Below, one piece after another: positions 26,277-34,425 of a stretch of 43,485 nt of DNA. The notes beneath the pieces were generated by a model. The model ran no database searches and was not told the DNA's origin. It was given only the letters and a program-made list of their open reading frames with translations. Where the stretch lies: contig NZ_JAPSIW010000005.1 of assembly GCF_031178505.1 (NCBI RefSeq), forward strand, positions 1 to 43,485, written 5' to 3'. This stretch comes from Streptomyces sp. (lineage in GTDB: Bacteria; Actinomycetota; Actinomycetes; Streptomycetales; Streptomycetaceae). The position numbers and the translations under genes are program-made. Each line of letters begins with the position of its first letter. Positions within the stretch are counted from its first letter, which is position 1.

Positions 26277-26771
26277 TCGGGACTGTAAACCGTTCGGTGT
26301 AACTCCCGATCATGGAGGATGCATCGACGGCCAGTGAGAACGTGGCCGAGCGGGATGCTGCCGAGTCCGCGGCGGTTGGGTCGGCGAAGACCGTGGATGA
26401 CCAGCTGATCGACGAGCTGGTGAGCCGGGCCCGGGCCGAGGAAGTGCAGCTGAGCGGCGAGGGCGGTCTGTTGCAGCAGCTGACCAAGTTACTGCTGGAG
26501 TCCGCCCTGGAGGGCGAGATCACCGACCACTTCGGCTATGACAAGCACGATCCGGCGGGCAGGAATGACGGCAACTCCCGCAAGGGCACACGTTCCAAGA
26601 CCGTGCTGACCGATGTCGGCCCGGTGGAGATCGTCGTGCCCCACGACCGCGACGGCTCCTTCGAGCCGAAGATCGTCAAGAAGCGGCAGAAGGGCCTGAC
26701 AGGCGTCGAGGAGATGGTCATCTCGCTGGCCGCGAAGGGCCTGACCGCCGGCGAGGTGCAGGCCCACCGTT
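26277..26771 (+). mobile_element. IS256-family element, left part only
   Basis: The left end carries GGACTGTAAACCGTTCGGTG (26280-26299), typical of IS256 termini in Streptomyces. A transposase starting at ATG 26312 has LLQQLTKLLLESALEGEITD, HFGYDKHDPAGRNDGNSRKG, TVLTDVGPVEIVVPHDRDGS and FEPKIVKKRQKGLTGVEEMV, ending in AAKGLTAGEVQAH. At ~26771 homology stops. About 150 of roughly 410 residues remain and all catalytic Asp/Glu residues are lost. The frame runs on to a stop at 26822 in unrelated sequence. Confidence 0.8.
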
Positions 26772-27825
26772 CGGTGATATATCCGGCGCGCTCGACTTCG
26801 CCTCCCTCACCGAAAAGATCATGAGAGGCGATGCGTAGGGGGCATCCACGGCGAAGGTCGGATACTGGTGCGAATCGGTACGGAAGCGGTGTGCGGCGCA
26901 GCGGCGGCAGCGGGTGCCGCCCCTGCCGTCCCAGCCGCGTCACCCGCGCGTCGAGGTCGGAGCACACCGCTCTCGGCTCCACCTCGAACACGCCGATGAG
27001 CGCGCACCGGTCGCTAGCAGTGGCGGCGAAGTGGTGGAGGCCGGTGTGCGTTCACCGCCACCCAAGTACGTGGCGAGTTCGTCTTCGGCGATTCCGCAAC
27101 TTGAGGCGCCGAAGCAAGCCGTGACGGGAAAGCGACCGCGCAGGCGTGGGACCGGCTGCACCTGCGGCTGACCCCTCGGGCGGCTTGGCTGTCGGTCTTC
27201 TGCGGGACGGTGTAGTGGATTCCCCGTCGCAGGTACCCGAGGACGGGGCTGTTGCTGTGGCCTTGTCGGCCGCGAGGATGTCCGGTGCGTAGTCACCCCG
27301 GGCCGTGTCTAGGCACTCGAATCTTCTACGGGACCAACTTGCAGCGGGTTGCCGGCCGCCCGCCTGCCTCGGAGTGACGATCAAGGACGGTGGACTGCGG
27401 TGGCCGTCCGGGCTCAGGTAGTCGCTCGTTTCCCTGCGGCGAGGTCTGCGGTCGCGGGATGCTGGTGCGGCGAGGCTCGTGGAGGCGGCGGTCAAGAGCC
27501 GTCTGCCTGGCGGCCGCCCAGCCCCTGCGGCAGCGGGTTTCGCGCCGCAGAGCGATGGTGGTGGCTGTCGGCAGTCACCACCATCTGCACGTCACCTCCC
27601 CGATTCCCTTCCTGCCGTGTCCATTCGGGGGGTGTTCCGCGCGAGACACGCAGAGCGCCCTACGACCGGTGTGGACGACCAGGGCGCGAGGCAGCCGTCG
27701 CGGCGTGGCGGTGGCCGTTGCAGGCCGCAGGCCACGAAATGCGTACGATGATTCGTGCATTGGTTGACGCGTGTGCTTCCGGGGCAGCACCCTGACAGGT
27801 GCCGCGGGACCAGGAGGAGACGGCC
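26772..27825. other. Non-coding or decayed stretch
   Basis: Many overlapping open frames exist because of GC content, but none has a ribosome site plus sustained codon bias or a recognisable motif. A short piece just after the IS256 break, GDISGALDFASLTEKIMRGD A then stop (26768-26838), is coding-like and may be the 3' end of an unknown deleted gene. I see nothing else to annotate. Confidence 0.4.
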
Positions 27826-28263
27826 ATGGTGGATACGGCGAGCCCAGCAATGTGCATGCCCCTGGCTCATTCCGCTGCCCCCTGGACGTCCAAGGCCGCC
27901 GGCACGACGCCAGGGGAGCAAACGCGCAGGATCCTGTACGGCGAACTCGACATCGACTCCGTCACCCGCCTCCAGCCCGACCTCTTCCACGTCCTCCTGC
28001 ACTCCGCAGCAGGCCTCGACCTGGACCTAGGCGCCGTCACCTTCAGCGACTGCTCCGGAGTCAACCTCCTGCTGCGCCTGCACCGGCAGGCCACACAGCA
28101 GGGCAAGACTCTCGTCATCAGCGCGATGAGCCCGGCGATGGAACGTATCCTCGACCTGACCGGCACCCGCATCCTGCTGGCTTCGCAGACGGCTGTGCCT
28201 CGTTCGGGCCGGCGTCCACCTGACCAGCCCTGGTCAGGTGAGGACCTCTCTCGACGGGCATAG
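27826..28263 (+). CDS. STAS domain protein, anti-sigma factor antagonist-like
   Basis: A 145-aa cytoplasmic protein. ATG 27826 follows AGGAGGAGA. Residues ~36-125 form a STAS fold: ILYGELDIDSVTRLQPDLFH, GLDLDLGAVTFSDCSGVNLL, LRLHRQATQQGKTLVISAMS, MERILDLTGTRILL. The phosphorylation loop is DCSG instead of the usual DSSG; the phosphorylatable Ser is kept. Such proteins bind anti-sigma kinases and free a sigma factor when unphosphorylated. No anti-sigma kinase gene lies next to it, common for orphan Streptomyces STAS genes. The last 20 residues (PRSGRRPPDQPWSG) are disordered and overlap a palindrome. Confidence 0.85.
   Translation: MVDTASPAMCMPLAHSAAPWTSKAAGTTPGEQTRRILYGELDIDSVTRLQPDLFHVLLHSAAGLDLDLGAVTFSDCSGVNLLLRLHRQATQQGKTLVISAMSPAMERILDLTGTRILLASQTAVPRSGRRPPDQPWSGEDLSRRA
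28217..28240. repeat. 11-bp inverted repeat inside the end of the STAS gene
   Basis: CACCTGACCAG, two bases (CC), CTGGTCAGGTG. It is a perfect palindrome 23 bases before the stop codon. It may be part of a terminator or a protein-binding site. Confidence 0.5.
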
Positions 28264-28792
28264 CGAACACCTTGCTCCTGCACCGTCTCGCCCTGCGCTG
28301 GCGGGGTTGTACTGCTAGGGGGCGGGCTGGCCGTACTACCCGCCCGGGGGTTTGTGCACCGGGGAGGGGTGCCCGCCTTCCTTGGGATTGTGCTCGCAGC
28401 CACAGGAAGGAACAGGATCGAGGCCGCTCTGCACAAGGTCTCGTGCTGGTGGCGAAGCGTTCCGACGCGCCGAAGTCGTCCGGCGTCTCACCCGCCCGCA
28501 CCTGGCAGCCCAGATCGCCAGCGACGTTCCGTGGCTTCCGGCACCCAGCCCGATACCGCACGTGCCCGCGACCTGGGACCTCGACCATCGCGCTCCACGA
28601 CCACGGCGCCCGCATCAACAAGCTCTCTGAGGCCGAAGTCCACGCCCCCGAACACGCTCTGGTCGCGCCTTCCGCCGGCCCGACGAGGGGCCAGGAGATC
28701 CCCGCTCCGTCAACTCCAGGAGGCGGCGGCCCGGTGTGGCCGTGCAGGTGTACTCGTGCAGGAGCGGCATGTCGTTTCCCGGCTAGTCGGTG
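28264..28792. other. No gene supported
   Basis: Several long frames are open but none combines a start signal, codon bias and a motif. The piece RRAEVVRRLTRPHLAAQIAS DVPWLPAPSPIPHVP (~28465-28575) is the most protein-like and may be debris of an unknown gene. Confidence 0.35.
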
Positions 28793-29560
28793 ATCTTCAC
28801 GTAGAAGGGGTCGCCGTCAAGAAAGCGATTCCGTGTGTACATCTTGTTGATCCGTTTCCCGCCTGCACCGTTGTCCCTGCCATCGATGAGGCGGACGGAG
28901 AAGCCGTTGTCGCCCTTGGTGGACCCTCCCTTGTGGAGGCGCAGGGGTACTCATCGCTTTCCAGGCCGCTGCCGGTGTAGTTGCCCCAGACCTTCTTGCA
29001 CTCGCTGATGGACTTGGCCCGGTTCTCGTCCTGCTTGTCTTTGTCGACCAGTCGGTGCAGGGGCTTCTTCTCGCCGGGCACACTCTTGCCGACGAAGGAA
29101 GGGAAGGTCCGTTCAGGGCGCTTTTGGGCGTCATAGATCTGCAGGGCGCTCCCCTTGACTTCGGGATCCTTCCTGCTCATCGTCAGATGGAAGCGGGCCT
29201 CGGGTGAAGGCGGCGCCTTTGTGTTTGCCCGCTATCTGCCCGGCGTAGTCGAAGCGCGCGTTGGAGCGGTAGGCGCCGACTCCGTCGGGATAGGGGGTGG
29301 CGTGGGGGAGTCCACGCTCAGATCCATCGTGATCAGAGCGTCCACGCGCTGATCGTCTTTCGGGTCGAAGGCGCCCTTGTCGGGTGAGGTGTAGGTGAGC
29401 GTCCATTGTGGATCGCGGTCCCACACGCCCTGCAGTTCGTCCCGGCTGGTGGTCTGCGGTGTCTTCACCTTCGCGTCGGGGCCGCTGGTTCCGGCGTTGA
29501 TGGTGTGCGAGTAGTGCTGGCCGACGCGCCACTTGGTGGCATCCTCAGACGGGATGGGGT
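28793..29560 (-). pseudogene. NucA/NucB-type deoxyribonuclease domain protein, frameshifted and truncated
   Basis: Minus-strand pieces in order. First WRVGQHYSHTINAGTSGPDA and TLTYTSPDKGAFDPKDDQRV; after a shift near 29285, VGAYRSNARFDYAGQIAGKH; after a shift near 29208, MSRKDPEVKGSALQIYDAQK and ISECKKVWGNYTGSGLESDE YP. After a one-base loss near 28922 come STKGDNGFSVRLIDGRDNGA, INKMYTRNRFLDGDPFYVKI TD and stop. The C-terminus is the NucA/NucB DNase fold (CDEYPxAS, then FSVRxIDGxDN). It is a secreted or toxin-tail nuclease family common in Streptomyces. The N-terminus is replaced by an IS21 istB fragment at ~29565. Three frameshifts make it dead. Confidence 0.7.
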
Positions 29561-29567
29561 GCACGCA

Positions 29568-29844
29568 AATGGAGCTGGACCGCAGGGGCGCTGAGCTGCT
29601 GTTCCAGGTGCTGACGGAGCGTGAGGAGAAGAACAGCGTCGCCATCGCCTCGAACGAAAGTTTCAGCGGCTGGACCAAAACGTTCACCGGCCCCCGGCTC
29701 TGCGCGGCCATCGTCGACCGGCTCACCTTCGGCGGCAACCTCATCCAAACCGGCGCCGAATCCTACCGCCTGGTGCCCTCACCCAGGCCCGGGCCGCCTC
29801 ACGGGCAGCTACCGCAGGCTGACGTCATACGTGGCCCTTCTTGA
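29568..29844 (+). pseudogene. istB: IS21 helper ATPase IstB, C-terminal fragment
   Basis: Reads MELDRRGAELLFQVLTEREE, KNSVAIASNESFSGWTKTFT, GPRLCAAIVDRLTFGGNLIQ, TGAESYRLVPS. This is the C-terminal third of IS21-type IstB proteins, after the Walker B strand. The P-loop part is missing. It replaced the 5' end of the NucA/NucB gene and is similar to the istB at the right edge of the window. Confidence 0.8.
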
Positions 29845-29993
29845 ACAGGTGCGGCCATCATCACGGCACCGAGGAAGGGATCCGGCCTCGGAGGCGAACC
29901 ATGCCCACTTGGCCTGAACTCCCTGCTCTGGACGGCACAGATCGGCTGGGGAATTGCTTGGCCCGTGCTCGACGGAGAGATCATCATGTGGGA

Positions 29994-30530
29994 ATGTCTG
30001 AGAACCGATCCACTGTGGCACCGACTGTGGTGCGGCTCGCCCAGTACACGAAGGCGGACCAGGAGGAGATCCTCGGCAACAGCGATGATCCCTTCGGTGT
30101 CGCCTGGACCGGTCTGACCTGGATGCCGAAAGAAAACCACTTCGGCATCCGGCACCACGGCCGCCTCGTGGCACATGCCGGCCTGCTGCGACTGCCTGTT
30201 GCGATCGGTGACGCCGAGACAGAGGTGGTGGGCGTCGGCGGGGTGGCCGTCTCACCCGGCATGCAAGGTCAGGGCCTCGCTCGCCTTGTCGTCACAGCTG
30301 CCCTGGAGCATGCCCGAACGATGGGTCCTCAACACGCACTCCTCTTCTGCCGGCCTCCCCTCGTGTCGCTCTACCAGCGCCTCGGATGGCACCCGCTCGA
30401 TAAGGACGTACTCGTCGAACAACCCGGAGGCCGCCTCGTGACCATGCCGCTGCGGACCATGGTGACGCCCCTGTGCGACGATGCCCGGTGGTCATCAGGG
30501 CCGGTACGGCTGTTCTCACTCCCCATGTGA
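29994..30530 (+). CDS. GNAT family N-acetyltransferase
   Basis: A 178-aa cytoplasmic acyltransferase. The acetyl-CoA binding motif is VVGVGGVAVSPGMQGQGLAR, with GMQGQG matching Q/RxxGxG/A. It is followed by the helix LARLVVTAALEHARTMGPQH and the C-terminal YQRLGWHPLDKDV, the usual YxxLGF/W element. It transfers an acetyl group to an amine, but the substrate is unknown. ATG 29994 is chosen; an in-frame GTG at 29988, with GGAGAG nine bases upstream, is an equally good start. The gene is intact and flanked by IS debris on the left and a convergent DUF4259 gene on the right. Confidence 0.85.
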   Translation: MSENRSTVAPTVVRLAQYTKADQEEILGNSDDPFGVAWTGLTWMPKENHFGIRHHGRLVAHAGLLRLPVAIGDAETEVVGVGGVAVSPGMQGQGLARLVVTAALEHARTMGPQHALLFCRPPLVSLYQRLGWHPLDKDVLVEQPGGRLVTMPLRTMVTPLCDDARWSSGPVRLFSLPM

Positions 30531-30681
30531 CGGGCCCCTTCAGCAAGAGCCGCGCAGCGCGGCGACACAGGGCTCGCCCATCTCGCGCCGGTGTCAGTTC
30601 TCACCAACATTCTCCGGCTCTGCGATCGACAAGCGCTGCCCAGACTCGGGTTCTGGCTCGCCTTCCGTGACGTGGTCACGA

Positions 30682-31098
30682 TTACTGACCAGTGGGTTCT
30701 TCGAGTGCCTGGAAGATCCGTTGCACTTCCTGATGCCACTGGTCGGCGTCGGTACTGTCCACCCACCCCGTCGCCATTTCTGATCCGGCCTGACGTACCC
30801 GGTCCAGTGCGAGCCTGGCCGACGCGCGGAGTGCCGCCGGTAGTTTGGGAAGCGGTTCCCTCGGGTCGTCCTTTGGATCCATCGCGATGGGGTTGTCCGG
30901 GATGGTGCTGGCGACGAGGGCACCAGCAGCAACGGCCTCGGTGCCGTCTCCGCCACCGACGCGTGCTCCTGAGCTGGTGACTCGTTGGAATGCCTGCTCA
31001 AGCACGTCGATGACCAGTTGGTGGGTGAGTTCCTCAAGTTCATCGACGAAGTCTGCGGCGAGGTCGCTGTCGACCGGGCCGGTTCCCCACGTTCCCAT
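30682..31098 (-). CDS. DUF4259 domain protein
   Basis: A 138-aa protein starting MGTWGTGPVDSDLAADFVDE, the hallmark of DUF4259 (MGTWGxGxFDNDxAxDFxxxL). It continues TEAVAAGALVASTIPDNP and LPKLPAALRASARLALDRVR. ATG 31098 is preceded by CCAGGAG at six bases. The family is small, cytoplasmic and often next to toxin or immunity genes; function is not established. Its promoter region is interrupted ~50 bp upstream by the ISL3 remnant, so expression may be altered. Confidence 0.85.
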   Translation of the reverse strand: MGTWGTGPVDSDLAADFVDELEELTHQLVIDVLEQAFQRVTSSGARVGGGDGTEAVAAGALVASTIPDNPIAMDPKDDPREPLPKLPAALRASARLALDRVRQAGSEMATGWVDSTDADQWHQEVQRIFQALEEPTGQ

Positions 31099-31174
31099 GC
31101 ATGGCTCCTGGTATGGCTGTCTCGGATGGAGGCGGGATTCCAGGCGCCTCTGACATAGGTCATGGGGCGAGGAG

Positions 31175-31905
31175 GACTCGCTTGCAGTGCGAAGCCGGCA
31201 CGTCCGAACATCTGGCGCTTGAGCATCTTGATCCGGTTGACGTGTCCTTCGACGACTCCGGAGTTCCAGGGCAAGGTGAGTCCGGCGATGACGGCGTCGC
31301 GGTCTCGGTCGATGCCTTCCGCGAGAGTGTGGAGGCTGGGCAGGTCGTCCTGGCGGACGGCGTCGAGCCATTGCGGGAGTCGTTCGCCCTGGCACTCGGT
31401 GAGCATCCGGGCGAAGGACCGGACGTGATCGATCAGGGCGTCGAGTTCGGGGCAGTCGGCCAGGACGGCCTTGAGCTGGAGCTGTCCGATCTCGGTGAGG
31501 GATTCCGGGCGGCTGAGGATCCACCCGGTCACCACGCCGGGTGCCGGCGGCTGTGCGGTGACCGGAGAGGTGCGCTTCTTCCTGATGTAGGCGCTGACAA
31601 TGCCGTAACTGCCCCGGTAGCCGAGCGGAGTGATCTCCTCCCACAGTTTCCAGGCGTTGGCGCAGCCCTCGTCCCAGCGCTCGTCCAGGTAGGGCTTGTA
31701 CTCGTCCAGGGCGGAGGTCCGGTTGTGCTGCCACTGCCCGCGGAAGAGGTCTTCCGGCCTGGCCGTGTCGGCGAGGCTCTTGACGGTGCGATGGGTGATG
31801 TGGAGCCGACGCCCGATGGAGCGGTGGCTGTGGCCGGCTTCCAGCAGGGCGTGGACGGTGGCGTGTCCGGCCCGGATGCGTTTGGCGAACGGGCCTTGAC
31901 CCCTG
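31175..31905 (-). pseudogene. ISL3-family transposase, N-terminally truncated
   Basis: The minus strand carries RIRAGHATVHALLEAGHSHR, RLHITHRTVKSLADTARPED, KPYLDERWDEGCANAWKLWE, TPLGYRGSYGIVSAYIRKKR and LTLPWNSGVVEGHVNRIKML, then KRQMFGRAGFAL. This is the middle HTH and C-terminal part of an ISL3 transposase (typically SNGVTEGRVNxIKxLKRQMYGRAxFxLLRxR). The N-terminal zinc-binding and first DDE part is replaced by an IS3 element at ~31891-31905. The ending is also diverged. Confidence 0.8.
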
Positions 31906-31961
31906 ACCTTGGACACACGAGACACTGGAGCCTGGGTTTTGAGAACGGACATCTCGTGGTC

Positions 31962-32261
31962 ATGAAGAACTGTCCGCCGCAGTTCCAGGCGGACGCGGTC
32001 GCGCTGTACCAGTCGCGGCCGGAGGCGACGATCCGGCAGGTTGCCGCCGATCTGGGAATCAACCCCGAGACCTTGCGCAACTGGGTCCGGGCGGCTGGCG
32101 TGAGCCGGCTGCGGGGACGCCGGGCGGAGGTGCCCACCGAGCCGCCGACGCCGTTGGAGGCGGAGAACGCCGCTCTGCGCATGAAGGTCCGTGAGCTGGA
32201 GGAAGAACGCGAGATCCTGCGCAAGGCGGCCGAGTATCTCGCCGGGGAGACACGCTGGTGA
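31962..32261 (+). CDS. IS3 family transposase OrfA
   Basis: A 99-aa DNA-binding protein of an IS3 element. It has MKNCPPQFQADAVALYQSRP, then the HTH EATIRQVAADLGINPETLRN WVRAAG. A leucine-zipper-like helix follows: LEAENAALRMKVRELEEERE ILRKAAEYLAGETRW. It ends with TGA overlapping the GTG of orfB (GTGA), which lies in the -1 frame. In active elements a -1 ribosomal frameshift makes the OrfAB transposase. OrfA itself looks intact. Confidence 0.88.
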   Translation: MKNCPPQFQADAVALYQSRPEATIRQVAADLGINPETLRNWVRAAGVSRLRGRRAEVPTEPPTPLEAENAALRMKVRELEEEREILRKAAEYLAGETRW

Positions 32262-33157
32262 ACCGCTTCCAGTTCGTCGCCGACCACCAGCGCCGCTACG
32301 GCGTGAAGCGGCTGTGCGCCGTCCTGGGCATCGCTCGTTCCAGCTTCTACTGCTGGCGTCGGACCGCGGAGGACCGGGCCGCCCGCCAGGCCGCCGACAT
32401 CCGTCTCGCCACCCGGATACGGGCCGTGCACCACGAATCGAGTGGCACCTACGGCGTCCCCAGGATCACCGCCGAACTCCGAGAGAGGGGCGAGCGCATC
32501 AACCACAAGCGGATCGTCCGGGTGATGCGGAGCATCGGCCTGGCAAGGCGTGCGGCTGCGGCGCAGGCACCGCACCACGACCGCGGACCCGGCCGCAGCG
32601 AAGGCCCCGGACCTGATCGGCCGCGCTTCACCGCAAGTGAGCCGAACACGAAGTACGTAGGCGATATCGCCTATCTCCCGCTGAAGCGCGGCAGGTTCCT
32701 CTACCTGGCCACCGTGATCGACCTCGCCTCGCGCCGTCTGACCGACTGGGCGATCGCGGATCACATGCGCACCGATCTCGTCACCGACGCCCTGGCCGCC
32801 GCCGAACGCACCCGCGGCAGCCTCACCGGGGCGGTCATGCACACCGACCACGGGGCCCAGTACACCAGCCGGGCCTTCGCCGCTGCCTGACGTCAGGTCG
32901 GCATCCGCCAGTCGATGAGCGCGATCGGCTCCAGTGCGGACAACGCACTCGCCGAGTCCTTCAACGCGACCTTCACACGCGAGACGCTCCAGGGCCGCAA
33001 GCACTGGTCCAGCGAGCGCGATGCCCCCCTCGAAACCTTCGGCTGGCTGCACCGCTACAACACCTGACGCCGTCACTCCTGCCTCGGACAACGCAGTCCT
33101 ATCGCCCACGAAGCAGCGCCCCGGACAACACCAACTACGCTGACCCCAGCCGCATAA
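32258..33157 (+). pseudogene. IS3 family transposase OrfB with two in-frame TGA codons
   Basis: Starts VNRFQFVADHQRRYGVKRLC. It has DDE residues in NTKYVGDIAYLPL, MHTDHGAQYTSRAF and DNALAESFNATFTRETLQGR. A TGA at 32888-32890 replaces the Cys normally following SRAFAAA, and a second TGA at 33065-33067 replaces an Arg in RYNTxRRHS. Reading past both gives a normal C-terminus ending at TAA 33155-33157. Between ~32545 and ~32630 the usual RLRRRHRTTTADPAAAKAPD appears in another frame, so two compensating indels also lie there. The element cannot make an active transposase by itself. Confidence 0.8.
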
Positions 33158-33185
33158 CCCGCGTCCAAGACCCGGGTCAAGGCCC

Positions 33186-33600
33186 TTCGCCGTGTTGTGA
33201 AGTCCTACACGCAGTACGGCCGGTTACCCCGGGGCCGGTTCGAGCTGCCGGGCGAGGCGGTGGAGTTCGTCGCCCGGCAGGTACGGGTGCCCGCGTCCGA
33301 GCTGGACGGGTATGAGTGGAGCGGGCTGATGCACGCCAACACCAAGCTCCTCCAGGACATCCTCGCCGAGAAGAAATGGCAGAAGAAGCTCACCGACGCC
33401 GACCGGCGGCCCTGCCCTCGCTGTTCTGGACGCACGTGAATCCGTACGGCCGGTTCGAACTGAACATAAATTCCCACTTGGACCTCGTCGCCGCCGTGGC
33501 GGCTTCGGCGTCCGGCCCGCGCAGTGGCGAGCCGGCCACAGCCCCGGCCCGACGAGCAGCCGGACGGCGCCGAAGCGGGTTCCTGGGCCGGTACCTGTTC
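33186..33600 (+). pseudogene. Tn3-family transposase remnant with internal deletion
   Basis: Frame 2 begins with a DUF4158-like N-terminal segment, KSYTQYGRLPRGRFELPGEA VEFVARQVRVPASELDGYEW SG. It passes directly to the extreme C-terminal segment HANTKLLQDILAEKKWQKKL TDADRR. After a frameshift near 33405 it reads ALPSLFWTHVNPYGRFELNI. In a ~1000-residue Tn3 TnpA these pieces are some 800 residues apart, so a large internal deletion joined them. The catalytic core is absent. Confidence 0.7.
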
Positions 33601-33789
33601 AACATCACTGCCAGCGGTCCGGACCAGGGCCTGCGGCCCTTCCGTGATCCGGACGCGCCCGAGGACGGTGACGAGGAGGAGTGGCCCCGGTCAGCCCCGT
33701 AGCGAAGACGGCTGCCCCCCGAGTGCGTAGGGCGGGCCGCGGGCGAAGAGGATGAGCGGGTGAGGGAAACGTGGCTGGGAGCGAGCCGG

Positions 33790-34314
33790 TCAGGGAGTTC
33801 GTCCCTCTGGGACGTGGGGGGAGCGCGGTGTCACCGCGTCCTGTTCCGTGAGGTGCCTGTCCATGGTGGTGTTCAGGTCGGCCATGAACGCTTCGACCTG
33901 TTCCAGGAACCGGGGCGGGTAGTGCGACATCGCGCCGTCGAGGCGGTGGGCGAGCGGGCCGAAGAACTCGTCCGCCCGTTCCTGGATGTGCCCGCCGCTG
34001 CGCAGTGTGACGATGCGCCGGTCGGAGTGCTCGCGGGCTCGCGTGATGTGCCCGGCCGCTTCGAGGCGGTTCAGCAGCGCGGTGGTGGCGCCCGTGGACA
34101 GGGAGATCCGCTCGCTCAGCCGCGCCGGCGACAGCGGGGCACCGCGCTCCTCGGCGGCGGCGATCTCCAGGACCGCGGTCGCGTCCGTGGAGTGCAGGCC
34201 CAGCCAGGCGGCGAAGCGCCGACTGAGCTCGGCGTAGTGGCCGCCGTAGATCCTCAGCGACTCCATCAGCCGCTCCCGCTGCTCCGCGACACCGTCGCGC
34301 ACTGCTTCCTCCAC
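33790..34314 (-). CDS. MarR family transcriptional regulator
   Basis: A ~174-aa winged-helix repressor. It has ELSRRFAAWLGLHSTDATAV, the recognition region LSERISLSTGATTALLNRLE and the wing HITRAREHSDRRIVTLRSGG. The C-terminal dimer helix contains FLEQVEAFMADLNTTMDRHL. GTG 34314 gives the usual MarR length; GTG 34338 or TTG 34368 are longer in-frame alternatives (AGGAGAG lies between them). It is divergent from an MFS efflux gene, with a near-perfect palindrome over the efflux promoter. It most likely represses the exporter and is released by its drug substrate. Confidence 0.9.
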   Translation of the reverse strand: MEEAVRDGVAEQRERLMESLRIYGGHYAELSRRFAAWLGLHSTDATAVLEIAAAEERGAPLSPARLSERISLSTGATTALLNRLEAAGHITRAREHSDRRIVTLRSGGHIQERADEFFGPLAHRLDGAMSHYPPRFLEQVEAFMADLNTTMDRHLTEQDAVTPRSPHVPEGRTP

Positions 34315-34361
34315 GCCTTCGCCCTTCTCTCCTGTCACGCGGTCCGCGCTGCCACTCCGCT

Positions 34362-34390
34362 TTGACAACCTACCGCCACCACTTTACCTT
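34362..34390 (+). promoter_or_regulatory. Promoter of the MFS efflux gene
   Basis: TTGACA at 34362-34367, a 17-base spacer and TACCTT at 34385-34390 fit the major (HrdB-type) sigma consensus in Streptomyces (TTGACN, TANNNT). A transcript would start near 34397. The -10 lies inside the left arm of the palindrome, consistent with repression by the divergent MarR protein. Confidence 0.65.
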
Positions 34391-34419
34391 CATGGTGGAA
34401 TTGCTTCACCATGGAGGTA
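34385..34419. promoter_or_regulatory. Probable MarR operator palindrome
   Basis: TACCTTCATGGTG (34385-34397), nine bases, CACCATGGAGGTA (34407-34419); 12 of 13 positions pair. It covers the -10, the presumed start point and the GGAGGT ribosome site of the efflux gene. A bound repressor would block transcription, and an RNA hairpin could also mask the ribosome site. Confidence 0.7.
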
Positions 34420-34425
34420 TCTGGA

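Larger units (their letters stand above)
31891..33185 (+). mobile_element. IS3-family insertion sequence, nearly complete but inactive
   Basis: Bounded by a perfect 12-bp inverted repeat, GGGCCTTGACCC (31891-31902) and GGGTCAAGGCCC (33174-33185). A second matching block, CTTGGAC / GTCCAAG, lies just inside. It encodes orfA and a broken orfB in the -1 frame, as in IS3 elements. It is about 1.3 kb long. It interrupts ISL3 sequence on the left and touches a Tn3 remnant on the right. Confidence 0.75.

Noticed and set aside
32258-33157. Selenocysteine or stop-codon readthrough in IS3 orfB
   Set aside because: One of the two TGA codons replaces an Arg, no SECIS-like hairpin is apparent, and nearby indels point to simple decay.
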